Positions 34,376 through 45,009 of a DNA stretch of 64,000 nucleotides are shown here, in pieces. The stretch spans positions 690,695,877 to 690,759,876 of the forward strand of contig CM068368.1 in NCBI GenBank assembly GCA_034769895.1, written 5' to 3'. The stretch comes from Magicicada septendecula (Eukaryota; Arthropoda; Insecta; Hemiptera; Cicadidae). The first letter of the stretch is position 1. The number at the start of each line of letters is the position of its first letter. The translations under genes were made by a program, and so were the position numbers. The notes below the pieces were generated by a model, which was not told where the DNA came from, searched no databases, and saw nothing but the letters and a program-made list of their open reading frames with translations.

Positions 34376-35755
34376 ATGTCTATAATACAAAGTAAGGATA
34401 GTGATTTTGCGTGGGATGAGTGGGAGAATGAATTTCGAGGTGTTGTGGGTGAGATGACAGACGAGGGATGGGGTAATTTAGACGATAGTTTAACACGAAT
34501 GGAAGAACAAAAAGAGGGGATATTCGCAGAAATTAAGAAACATAGTGAGATGACAAATAATAAAGGTAAGACAGTTGAAGTAACAGTGGTAGAAAATAAG
34601 ACAGTGAATAGGCCTAATGTTAAGGATGATAGTATAAGGGGAGTAGAAAACGGTGAAGAGACAAATCAATTTAACAAATTTAAAATTACAGTCGATCAGG
34701 TGGCAGAGAATAAGGTAAATAATGATGATATGAGTGAATCTGATTATAAGACGAATATGTTGCAAATTATTAAGAAAGGTTTGGAGGAATATATGGAAAT
34801 AATGAATAAGGGTTTTGCTATGATGGATAAAAATTTTGATGAGTTGAACGCGAAGTTGGATAAACGCGACGAGAAGTGGAAACGAGAGGCAGAGAAATTA
34901 AAGGAGAGTACAGAAGTTGAACCAAAACAGGTAAGTGTTTGTGGTGGTAGTAATATAACGAAAAATAATGAAGAAATAGGAGACAAGGTAAGTGGGACTA
35001 ATACAAGTAATTATAATGATGAAATAATGTTAAATAATAATAATGATATAGTTGAGAATAAAGTATTGGATAATGATGAGATAGAGATAGTGAGTGAGAG
35101 TGAGAGAGTAATAGGAGTAGTAATTAATGTTGATGAGTTAGATAATGAGTGGAAAGAGAGTTATATTGTGGGTATGAAACAGGGGGCAAATTTTTATGGG
35201 GTTAAATGTGAAGCAGAGAATTCACAAGTGTTGATGGAGGACAAGAGTTCCTCGATAATTTTTGTAGAAGACAAGAGTTCTTCAGAAGGTAAAAGAAGTT
35301 TTTTGTGTTTATCTGGTAGGGCCAGATGGTATTTAGATAATTTTATGGTATTGCCCTCTGCATGGAATGGGAGAGTTCAGTGTGGTTATGAGAGGTGTTG
35401 TAATGAAAGTGAGAGAGAAATAAAAATTTTTGAGACTAATAGAGGTTATGAGATGTTGATGCAGGTGTTAGATATTGAGAGAGATGAAGAAAGTGAATTG
35501 TATTATGAAACAGAGAGAGAGGAATATCTGAATAACACTGTTATAAATAATGACAAAACAATTGATTTGGTATTTAGAAAAACTACTGACGGAGACTGGA
35601 TAAAATTAATTGATCGTGACAGGTTGTATGAAATAATAAATGGTAGGATGAATTTAGAAATATCTGTTCATGAAGATAATAACCATAAATTCAAGATAAA
35701 TAAAAATCATTTAGTCTATAAATATGTGAGATATCTTTTTGACGATGGAGGATAA
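34376..35755 (+). CDS. Element 2 459-aa protein, gag-like start, unknown C terminus
   Basis: An intact frame starting at ATG 34376, about 230 bp into the interior, the gag position. Residues 1-50 are acidic. About 125-180 form a likely coiled coil (GLEEYMEIMNKGFAMMDKNF, then a Lys/Glu/Arg-rich run), like the long coiled coil at the start of gag in element 3. Residues 190-260 are rich in Asn, Asp and Ser. The last 170 residues, with FLCLSGRARWYLDNF, VQCGYERCCNES and GDWIKLIDRDRLYEII, look folded but match no family I know. No capsid motif, zinc knuckle, protease, signal peptide or membrane span is visible. The composition is very Asn/Glu/Lys-rich. It could be a diverged Gag or a captured domain. 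That the frame has stayed open in an element of about 1.5% LTR divergence suggests selection or recent insertion. Confidence 0.7.
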   Translation: MSIIQSKDSDFAWDEWENEFRGVVGEMTDEGWGNLDDSLTRMEEQKEGIFAEIKKHSEMTNNKGKTVEVTVVENKTVNRPNVKDDSIRGVENGEETNQFNKFKITVDQVAENKVNNDDMSESDYKTNMLQIIKKGLEEYMEIMNKGFAMMDKNFDELNAKLDKRDEKWKREAEKLKESTEVEPKQVSVCGGSNITKNNEEIGDKVSGTNTSNYNDEIMLNNNNDIVENKVLDNDEIEIVSESERVIGVVINVDELDNEWKESYIVGMKQGANFYGVKCEAENSQVLMEDKSSSIIFVEDKSSSEGKRSFLCLSGRARWYLDNFMVLPSAWNGRVQCGYERCCNESEREIKIFETNRGYEMLMQVLDIERDEESELYYETEREEYLNNTVINNDKTIDLVFRKTTDGDWIKLIDRDRLYEIINGRMNLEISVHEDNNHKFKINKNHLVYKYVRYLFDDGG

Positions 35756-36541
35756 ACCATAAAACAGTAAAGGACAGTTAAATATTTTTGTTTTATGGGG
35801 TTTTAACTTAGCTGACTTGGACATTGAAAGATGATAATTGAATAAGTAATGAATCAGATTTGTAAATAAATAGGTGTTGTGGTTAAGTGAACAGTGTATG
35901 TAGGTAGATAATTGTTGTAATAATAATTGCAATTTAAAGAAATAATAACAGTAATTTTGGAAACAGTAATTGGCTAATTTGTATAATGGCAAATAATAAT
36001 AATGGAATTTATATTTTAATAATGAATTTAATTGAAACAATTTGAAATGTTTAAAATATTTTGATTGATTTAAAAGTTATATAATTAAATTTTTTTTTGA
36101 AGTCAAATGGTTTTATGAGGTGAATTTTGTAATTAAATGAACTGTTGGATTTAAACTAATTTTTGTGTAAAATGTTTCAGAGATGAGGTGAAAGTAATGT
36201 GGTATGGTGAATATGTTTTGTGTATATCATGTTAAATGGATTGTAAGTATAGAACTTTTACAGTATGAATCATGTATAATAAAAATGTTTACAGGTAACT
36301 AAGATTTTAATTCAGTAGTGAAATTATTGGAAATAATTGTGTTCAATAAAAATGATAAATAAAAAATTTAATAATAAATGAAAAATGATATATACTAATT
36401 ATTAATAATAAATTTTGGAAAATTTTAAGAAAGTCCAATGGTAGAAAGTTATGAATGAGTTAAATGATTATTGATGAAAATATTATATTTATTTTAATGT
36501 ATATAAAAATTTTATTAGGTTATTATTATAGTTATTAAGTT
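35756..36541. other. Element 2 AT-rich noncoding spacer
   Basis: No ORF or clear motif between the 459-aa ORF and the structured domain. Confidence 0.5.
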
Positions 36542-36960
36542 GCTATTGCGGGGGTGGCCTGTGCCCTCGTAGATAGCGAAATGGGTTGGGGGTAACAGAG
36601 AGTGTTACCTCCATCGGAGGCGAAAATGGCGAAAATGTGCGACACACCTTTTTAGTGCAAAATTAAATTTACACACTGATAGACGTTCGTGTCGCACATA
36701 ATAATGATGAGTAGAGCAGGCACTGAAATAAAGTTAGATTTCCCCGACTTTTCGGGCGATTACTGCCTTACCAGCACTAATCGTGGATTTGGCTAGCGGT
36801 TAGCTATGGTCATATCAAGTCCCTTGACCATAGCTGACTTGAAATTGGTATATAGTAGAAATTAAATGGGGGTGACAATTAGGGGAAATCCAGGCACTAT
36901 GGAACAGCGGCTACCACTCTGTTCGCGGAGGAACAGCATAGCCAGGTGGTAGACCCGTTT
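36542..36960 (+). ncRNA. conserved structured RNA domain of element 2
   Basis: Same stem order as 23373-23778 in element 1. P1 GCTAT 36542/ATAGC 36573 with inner CGGGGG 36549/CCCTCG 36564. P2 GTAACA/TGTTAC (about 36592-36608). P4 TGTGCGACAC 36636/GTGTCGCACA 36689, perfect. P5 CCCGA 36743/TCGGG 36752. P6 GATTA 36758/TAATC 36778. P7 AGCTATGGTCA/TGACCATAGCT (about 36802-36836). P8 ACCAC/GTGGT enclosing CTGTTC 36919/GAACAG 36931. The loops between stems vary, while the stems pair in both elements even where bases differ. Confidence 0.75.
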
Positions 36961-37099
36961 AAGGGCGTTTAATTATAGACACGAATATGTTGATATTCAA
37001 TAATTTTAAAGTGTAACAGCCGAAGCAAAGACACGGAGAGGTCAAACTACTCCAAAATATGCCGTCTTTGTGAAAGCGAGGGGGCGCCACAGCCTTACA

Positions 37100-38240
37100 T
37101 CACTTGCAATAGAGTGTGTGGATGGGAGGTGACTCAGATGAGCCACGAATTTAAATTTTATAACATAAAACATTGATAATTCAAATTTGATCTTATAAAA
37201 ATGCTTGTGCTCTATTTAAATAACTAGCTGCTCATACATTCACTACAAGGTGTTCATTCCATAATTTTAAATGTATTATTTTATTGTTGTACGTTAGATA
37301 TAGGTATTGATAAAAATATGTGTTTTCATTATATGTGTATTTTTGAACCTAAGTAAATAATTAAACTGACTGGCAGGCAGTTAACGTAATAGAAGTGAGT
37401 ATTGATAAATATATATACTTCATGTAATTTGTTCAAGTATGAGATGTGTTTTCATTGTGTTAGGAGATCAGCTGATCAGCAATAACAGGTCACTGGTAAA
37501 ATGGTTTACAAATATTCCAAGTAATTAATGTTTGATGTAATGTTTTAATGTATTACAGATGCTATTTTAAAGTAATGAGAAAAGTAACTTGAAAAAGTGA
37601 CAAATAAAGTAATAATTTGTGAAAGCTAATAAAAAATAGTTTTGGGTGATAAATATTTTGTGGGACATGTAGATCTGTCCAAGTTGAAGTCAAAGTTAAA
37701 GTTGAAATAGTAGAGATGAAGATAATGTAATGTTGTTTTTGAATTAATATATGTTATAGAATTTTGAGAAGCATTGATGTTGACAGTAGTAGTGGAGAAT
37801 TTATGTAGAGTTTTGAGTGATATATTGGTGTTTATAATTAATGATGTTATTTTGTTGTAGTTGTAGTAAGGTAATGAGATTGAGATTTTGGGGATGGCAA
37901 TTTTGTAGTAGGGGGTAGTGTAATGTGGGAGTCCGCAACATAATGGTAAGTTGGGACGGGATAGGTACCGATTTTAGTGGGACGGGGCCGCCTTAGGTAG
38001 AATCCAGGGGCCAGATAAGGGAATTGAGTTTTGGGGGGGGAAACACGTATCCTATGTACAAAGGGTTAGAGAGTATTTTTTTTATATATAGAGAGAAGGT
38101 GGCGAATTGAGTTTAATGATAAGTTGGGGTTAGAGAGTGTTTTGGTAGATGTTTTAATAGAGATGGGTGTCATGTTAGTTACAGTTGTTAGAGGTTAGAG
38201 TCAAAGGGAGAAAGAGTATATATGTATACAGATCAAGTAG
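37100..38240 (+). repeat. Element 2 homologue of block Y
   Basis: Shares with element 1 the words TGTAGATCTGTCCAAGTTGA (about 37668), GTAATGTGGGAGTCCGCAAC (about 37920) and ACACGTATCCTATGTACAAA (about 38042), in the same order and orientation. Intervening sequence has diverged. Noncoding. Confidence 0.7.
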
Positions 38241-39084
38241 TACAATAAATGAAATAAATAATTTAAATCACCCACAGTAAAGTAGAGTGAGATTGTTAAA
38301 TGAAGAGCAAGATTGTTAAGCAAAAAGAGAGATTTATAATAAAGATATAAAAGTTTCATTTTGAAACCAGTGACAAAAATTTGATAGAATTTGAAAATAA
38401 TGTAAAATTAAGAATTGTTTATTTTGAATAATTTAAATGTCAATTTGACTATTTATAATAATATTTTGTTAATTTTAAATGTTTTATTTTATTATGTTTT
38501 GTGTTTCAAGTTAGGATATTACAGATGTTAAATGTATTTTCAGAAAAAAACTTATACATAACGTATGTGGGTCAAGGTTGTGGACTTGACATAGTTTTGA
38601 TCAGCTGATGGTAAGGTCATATAATTTTATAGTATGGAAGTCAGTCCAACTGTTGTTTTGATCAATTTAAACCAATTTTTAAATAATCTTTATATGTAGA
38701 GGAAACATTTTAATAAATTTAAATTTTTTTTAACTTTAAAATTTTTTAGAAAATATTTAAAAAAAAAAAAAAATGTGATTTTGCGCCTGCCAGGTAATGA
38801 ATATTTTTAAACTTTGATTATTTTATTATTTGTGTGCTAACCATGTTTATGATTATTGATTTATTTTGTATTGCATTGTATTGTTAGACTCTTAAGTACT
38901 CAGTATTCACATGTTAGGTTAAGGATATGTTTGATTAGGAGAAATGTTTAAATTAATTCATTTTAAATAAAACAGAAAATAAGGAAGAGAATTTTTTGAT
39001 ACAATATTTTATTTTGAATTCTGAATATTTTTGATGAAATAGTAAATTTTAAAGAACTTTTCAATGTATAATTTGTAATGTGAG
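38241..39084. other. Element 2 AT-rich spacer
   Basis: A/T-rich, with a run of A at about 38760. No gene recognised. Confidence 0.5.
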
Positions 39085-39439
39085 TGTGTGTGAGCCCAGT
39101 ATCTGCTAAAGGCAGCCCAGCTTGCATACAAGGGGAAACATATCGGCTGAGGATCTGGCATAATCTGAGCCAGGGATTGAGGATTTTTGGGGGAAGCATG
39201 TTAGACGGCGAGGTGTGCTGTGGTACTTGTCTGTTCGATTTCTCGGTGTTGGGATCTCTTACGGAGAAGTCCAGTGATCTCGTTCAGATGCGTCCATAGT
39301 CGCCAAGCCAGGGGGGTCTTGTACCCATGAAGATTAAGAACCAGGGGGTTGTTGGCACCAGTTCCTCACCGGTCCTCTTAGGGGTTTTATCAATGAGATT
39401 TCTTCTGTTTTGGACAGCAGAATTCTCACTGAGGGGTAT
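39085..39439 (+). other. Element 2 GC-richer segment before the 3' LTR
   Basis: A 350-bp block markedly richer in G and C than the rest of the element. It includes a small CTGGC/GCCAG hairpin near 39154-39173 and a run CCAAGCCAGGGGGGTC. It ends in the purine-rich GAGGGGTAT that serves as polypurine tract. Not seen elsewhere in the window. Origin unknown. Confidence 0.5.
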
Positions 39440-40771
39440 TGTAACGTGTCTAAATTGGGTCATTTTATTTCTTACAGTTGTGGGATAATTGCATTTTTAT
39501 TTATTTCATTTTTTGCGGGATTTTATAAAATTGTTGTGAAGGTTTTGTTTTTTCGACAAACGTTATTTCCATTGGAACAGAACACGTGGCAAGTAGAACA
39601 GTTGAAACAAAGGCAACACGCAATTTCTATGGTGTAACACGGCAAGGAATTCGTACCACCCTCCAATTCTCAGAAATGTGCATAAGTGTGACGACGCCCG
39701 CACTTAACATCTCAAGCCGGGGCGCTGCAGTGACGCCGTGAAACTCAACCGGCGCTGGAAAAAATGGCGCATGAATGAACAGTTTGTAATACCAGCAAGA
39801 CGAACTACAGGAAATATCGTTAAGCCCCGCCCGCTGCTAATGACATCAGTGTAGCAGCGACAAATATCGTCTACTCATTTGGCGAATATAACGACTATGT
39901 TCCATGCATATAGCTCATATGCCACAACAAATCCACCTTGAACGACGACGAAAATCAGTTGGCAGTGAACGGCAGTTTCCTCCTGCCTCAAACACAGTCT
40001 ACCTTAGGCAGAGACGCTAAGCGATCCACGAGAAGCCGACTCAAGTAACAGACGCCTATATTTTGTGTCGGGCCCGGTTGGTCGAGTTTTCTCAAAATGT
40101 AGTTAATTCAAGAAGACTGACCGGGACCCGAGAAATTAACGACGTAATAAATTGGTGTAGCGAAAGTGCGAAACGCCAACAGTGGAAATACGGACAGTGA
40201 AATCGGACATCAAAACACGTGTTCGGTTGGCATCGAGATAGTAATTAAATATAAACGAGACGGGAATATATAAAGGCCAACTATTTTCCAATTGTAACAT
40301 AATATTTAAAGGGGTTTAATTGGTGTGATAGTGTGTGTGGGCAAAGCTGGGCTACTTTCTTTTTGTATACATAGTATGTAAGGTAAGGTCTCTTTAACCA
40401 GTACTAAATGTGTTATTATTTTGTGTTCTGTATGAGGAATTTACGTCTTTATGTGAGTAAGTAAAGTATTCATTTAATAACCATGTGTTAGTCTAAGTTA
40501 TTTCGTCATTACCACGTTCTCATTTCTGTGTTGCGAAATTCGTCTAACGTTCCGGAATCTTTCTGAATTATTAATTGGGTGTGGTCAGATTGCTAAATTG
40601 TCCCGTTTTATTAAGGTAGAGTGTTCAAAGTTTACATGTATAACTAAAAACATGTTGGCGACTCTGGGCTTCTGGTAAAATTTCTGCAGCAGGTAAGCGA
40701 AACCATTGCCTGTAAGTTCTGGCAGTGTATTTTATGTATTAATATATTTCGGTCTCTTTTTTATTGTTACA
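39440..40771 (+). repeat. Element 2 3' LTR (1332 bp)
   Basis: Begins TGTAACGTGTC after the purine-rich GAGGGGTAT and ends TTGTTACA. Same length as the 5' copy with about 20 substitutions and no net indel. Followed by the ATTA duplication at 40772-40775. Confidence 0.9.
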
Positions 40772-40775
40772 ATTA

Positions 40776-41656
40776 TAAAAGGCAGCTATCAATGTATTCT
40801 TTTAATATTCATTCACTACATAAAAACAATGCTGTTTTTATTCTTACCCAGAAGTAAATGGGAGGAAAGGATCCAATGAAGGGGCACCATTTTTATTCCA
40901 TTACATAATTAATTATGTTGATCGTACAGTAAAAGAGTTGCACATATTTTGCGACTCGGCGGGCGGTCAAAATAAAAATTTCATGATAATTAGATTTCTT
41001 CATTATGTGGTATATGAAATAAAATTATTTGACTATATAACTATAACGTTCCCAGTACATGGACATTCTTATTTAGAATGCGACAGAGATATGAGCATAA
41101 TAAACTTAAAAACAAAAATGGAAACCCCGGATGATTTCTATGAATTAATAAAACAATCTCGTTGTAGACCAGCACCTTATAATGTAGTTCCAGTTGAAAG
41201 TGATGCTATAAAGGGATGGTCCAATTTCATTGGAAGATTTTATGTTAAACAATGTCCGTTCAAAACACAACCGATTAAAGAAATACAAATCAGGCAAGAC
41301 AGTCGTCTTGTAAAATACCGATATACATACCATGGCTCCTGGGAAACAGCAGCAATCAGGCTTACAGATAAACAAAATTCTGAGAAATCCTCTACTTGGA
41401 TGTGGAGACTTTGAATTGCCAGAACCAGCATAGGAAGGTAATAAAAGTTCATTCATTTCTATTTTCTTTCTTGCTGCTAATGTTAATAAAATATGTTCAG
41501 TTCCTACTTAGCTACATTGGTTTTCTTTTAATTAATGTTATCTTTATTTTCAGGTCTCTTACCTGTCAGTAACTTGAAGTATAAAGATTTGAAAAGCTTA
41601 ATGAAATTTTGTCACCAAAAAGCAAGAGACTATTATATGGGCTTGCCACAAAGTTA
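40776..41656 (+). pseudogene. transposase of the TAGAGGGG transposon, C-terminal half
   Basis: Continues the split transposase: YKRQLSMYSFNIHSLHKNN, a stop at about 40856, then KELHIFCDSAGGQNKNF (about 40930-40985), the hallmark of this family and probably the second catalytic Asp. HGHSYLECDRDMS (about 41058-41095) likely holds the last acidic residue. The main open stretch is 40938-41414. A GT-AG intron (about 41436-41553) separates the last exon, which encodes LLPVSNLKYKDLKSLMKFC and ends at TAA near 41655. A stop sits just before the intron. The three-acid assignment is inference from spacing and conservation. Confidence 0.65.
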
Positions 41657-41997
41657 ACAAATATCAATAATTACATAATAATAAATAAAAGTAAATAAAT
41701 AATAATGAATTCCTTGTTTTGTTAGCTGAAGATAACTGATGATGAAGTGGACATTCCTTGTTTTGTTCGCTTAATGTTCGACTTAAATTAGTTTTTAATT
41801 TTTTTTGGGGGGAGTATTAAGTTATAAGTGTATGTTAAATTACTTTATTATACTCACAAAAAACATTTTTTTTGTTAAAAAAAATATGTGTATTATGAGT
41901 TTAAGAGTAATCACTATAAACAAATAAAGTCTTTAAAATCAATTTCTGAAAAATTTGTTTATTGTGACATTGCTTGTTTTTCCCCCTGACCCCTCTA

Positions 41998-42282
41998 TGT
42001 GTTGGATAAGGTTATGTTTTATTTCTGCATAATTTACAATTCATTCTGCACGAACCTCCTCTAATGCAACACAAAGCTATACTGTGGGTCTTGGCTTGTC
42101 AAATGGCTTTCTCACCGATACACACCAAACTTTTTTGTTAAAATTACTTAGAAGAAAAGTGTGTATAATGCACAAAAATTAAGTTACCATATTTTATAAT
42201 ATGCAATAATACACTAATTTATGAACAATAACTCATACAAACTGCTTATAATAATGTTCGATAATTGAAGGATGAAACTTAC
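41998..42282. other. Trub2 intron; contains one copy of a 175-bp direct repeat
   Basis: 42025-42200 is about 85% identical to 42840-43010. The two copies flank Trub2 exon 42283-42499 in the same orientation. Confidence 0.75.
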
Positions 42283-42499
42283 TCAAACATTTTAGACTGA
42301 TGCGATGCTTGAATAGACGCAAGCAGGTTTTCCAGTCTGTCTTTCCTCACATGTTCATACTTTGATTTTTCTATTACTTTGCCATCAATGAAGAAATTGT
42401 CTGTTGCCTGTCCGAGTTTTCCTCTTAAATGGAACGTCCGTAAAGGAAAATCATTTCTAAGGGCAATGGCATCTTTTATTCCTTTATTCAATCCCAATA
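42283..42499 (-). CDS. Trub2: Trub2, internal coding exon
   Basis: A 217-bp exon with acceptor TTTTTCAG (ending 42500) and donor GA/GTAAGT. It encodes LGLNKGIKDA, then LRTFHLRGKLGQATDNFF, then YEHVRKDRLENLLASIQASH. These match the pseudouridine synthase core after the catalytic loop (in human TRUB2: VLGVGHG, DYTVRGLLGKATDDF, YDHVTREKLDRILAVIQGSHQ). The catalytic Asp (HRLD motif) would be in the preceding exon, which I could not find between here and 64000. Codon phase is consistent on both sides, with a split codon at the acceptor. The gene product acts in mitochondria on mRNA. Confidence 0.92.
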
Positions 42500-44954
42500 C
42501 TGAAAAATTATTAAATTTTAATAATGTACCTTACACATGTAGATCTGATATTTTTAAACTATATAGAAAATAATGTACATTGAAATGTACATATAATGTG
42601 TATGTCTGCACATTGTGTGTATGTGTGTGTGTATCCCTCCATAATTTCATTTGAGAATGATAACAAATGGATCATTCCCCCCTCTCTTGGTCCCCAGATT
42701 TGCATCAAACAACTTAACTTCCTGTTACTGCTTACAAAAAGATCCTATGTCAGTCAGCATTACAACAGTGATGACAAGATCAAAAAAGAAGTTGAGCAGC
42801 CAGCTTCATTTTACAAGAAGCTGCATTTTATTTTTTGACTGCATAATTTACAATTCATTCTGTATGGACCTCCTCTAATGCAACACAAACCTATATTGTG
42901 GGTTTTGGCTTGTCAGATGGGTTTCTTACCAATACACACCAAACTTTTTTTTAAATTACTTATAAGAAAAATGTGTATAATGTACAAAAAATGAAGTTAC
43001 AGAATTGTGAATTGATATGCCTTTCTCACGTCTGGTGAGCTAATTGTATGTTATTTCTTGCAACAATAAAATGAATCCAGAATCAGTTGTCTTCATTTTT
43101 ACTTACTTTCTAAATTTACATTGAATATTTACTAGAATTGTGACAGCCAGATATGCCTTTTTCACTGTCCCCCCTGCACTCAATAAGAAAAAAGAAAACG
43201 ATTAAGAGAAAGCGAGGTAACAAATTGCTTATTTCCAGTAATCTGGATTTTTATTTTTTAAGCTACTTCCTGTTAAATTTTTTAATGTTGTTTGCTGAAT
43301 GTATATTTACTCAAATATCAGTGCAAAATGTAACACTATCATGAATGAAACCATGTGGATTTATGTAAATTACACAACAGGTAGCAATTACTGACATACT
43401 CATACAGTTGGTCCAGGTGACAGTGTGAGGTATGAAAAAGTGGTTTCACTGTGTTCAGCATTGGAAGGGAAAGGTAAGACTCTTGGGATTTTATTACTTT
43501 CCAAACATCATCAATAGTTTTGTTACTAACACCTATAATAATGACAACTGCAGTTATGAACAGGAAACGGTTATGGAAAGCACTGACATCCTATCTAGCA
43601 ATGACAAATCTGGGACACAAAGAATACAAGTCAATATACAAACATTTGTACACTTTGAAGACAAAGTGAAAAATTACTATGTAGTTTTAATGCTTTGTGA
43701 TAACAAAGTTATTTGCTATGTACAATGCAACAAGTGTTTTTCCGCGAACAGATTATATTTACATTGCATCTGCCACTGTGTCTGGATTAAACACTTCACA
43801 TGAACTACCATATGACTATCAGCAATCATCTTATTAGACTTTATTTATTCGTATAGTGCCATTGTCTGGTAAGCTCGGTGTTGTAAACTGTGCTCTATAG
43901 ACAGTTTGTGTGGTTACAATGTCTGTGTGACATTAGCAGTTCCTTAGAGATTGAGATAATTTTCATAAATATCAGTCTGTATTTAATAAAAAAAGTAAAC
44001 ATTTAAGCACATGGTTTCTGTGTCTTTTGTTCAACATACCTTGTGATAAGTAACACAAATAATAAAGAAACATCATCCTAATTATTTAATTGCACTTAAC
44101 AAATACAATTACAAGCTTAACTTGTCGAATTTAATTTGAATTTACACTGATATTTTTAGAACTTAAAGATGTAGCAAGTGAGTAGTGAGCTGTTTTAAGT
44201 TTAAGGGTTTATGGAAGGGGTTACAAGGTACTGCAGCTAGGTTCACATCTGGGTTCCATGGCTGCTAGATCACATACATGGATAGGTGATCTGGTTGCAG
44301 ATCACATACATAAGCTATTTAAGCTATATTTTGTTATAAACTAACCAAATAAAATGCTGTTCTAATTTTTTACCTCATATGTTCATGACAGATTTTACAG
44401 AATATAAAAATGTGCTATGAAAATGTATTCAGTTTCTAACATACACCTCTTCCGCCAATTTCTGGAATATTTGTGGTCTCCTACAACAGAAAACTGTACT
44501 CATTTAGATTTAAAGTTTAGTTTTGTGACATGTATGCATAAATTCATTCATACTACATCCACCCAGACTACTACACTATAAATTCATTGCAGACTGCTAG
44601 TACTATAGGTTAGTGGTCATACATTTACTACCAAATTATGTTTTAACATTATTTACCTTCAGGATTGATTATGCATTATAATTAAGAAGAAGCTTTGATA
44701 CTGAAAAACATAGGTGAAAACTCAAAAATTAAAATTTCAATGGATCCAATTTTTTTCCTTTTAAACTGGATGTTGTTATTAAGGTTCTCACAAAATTTCA
44801 AGCTAATCAAAGTAACGGTATGGTAATTGGCCATAAAAAACTTGCCAAATGTTGTCATAACATTATAAAGAAAACATCATGTAGTTGGATTCAGAAAACT
44901 GTTTTCCAGCCCACTGAGAAATGTATGGAAAGTTAGCAGGAAATCTTTTATTTC

Positions 44955-44957
<3 letters not shown>
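42500..44957. other. probable Trub2 intron, no exon recognised
   Basis: Holds the second copy of the 175-bp direct repeat (42840-43010). A 123-codon ORF at 43432-43803 has no recognisable domain or splice context and is left uncalled. Confidence 0.4.
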
Positions 44958-44999
<42 letters not shown>

Positions 45000-45009
45000 T
45001 GTGTGTGTA
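44958..45009 (+). repeat. (GT)n microsatellite
   Basis: A run of about 26 GT units with one GCGC interruption. Confidence 0.95.

Larger units (their letters stand above)
32817..40771 (+). mobile_element. Element 2: LTR element with one ORF and no pol
   Basis: Two 1332-bp terminal repeats (32817-34148 and 39440-40771) begin TGTAACG and end GTTACA. They are flanked by the exact 4-bp duplication ATTA. Removing the element and one ATTA rejoins the split transposase in frame, which proves the borders. The repeats differ at roughly 20 sites (about 1.5%), so the insertion is not brand new. The interior holds a 459-aa ORF, then noncoding DNA homologous to the part of element 1 after pol. Protease, reverse transcriptase and integrase are absent, so it must be mobilised by a relative. 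Confidence 0.9.
31476..41997 (+). mobile_element. DNA transposon with 36-bp inverted repeats, split by element 2
   Basis: The left end (31476-31511) starts TAGAGGGGCAGCGG and continues to AATGTCACAA. The right end (41962-41997) is its inverted copy with one indel and three mismatches. Without element 2 the transposon is about 2.57 kb. Subterminal motifs of the AACAAGGAATGT type face inward at 31644 and 31671 on the left, and inverted at 41709 and 41749 on the right, as expected for transposase binding sites. The coding part lies at 31803-32816 and 40776-41656. The target duplication is unclear (AT or TA-like). I know the protein type from many arthropod and cnidarian genomes but cannot give the superfamily name with confidence. 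Confidence 0.75.

Noticed and set aside
43432-43803. 123-aa ORF
   Set aside because: No recognisable domain and no splice or promoter context; AT-rich chance ORF is likely.
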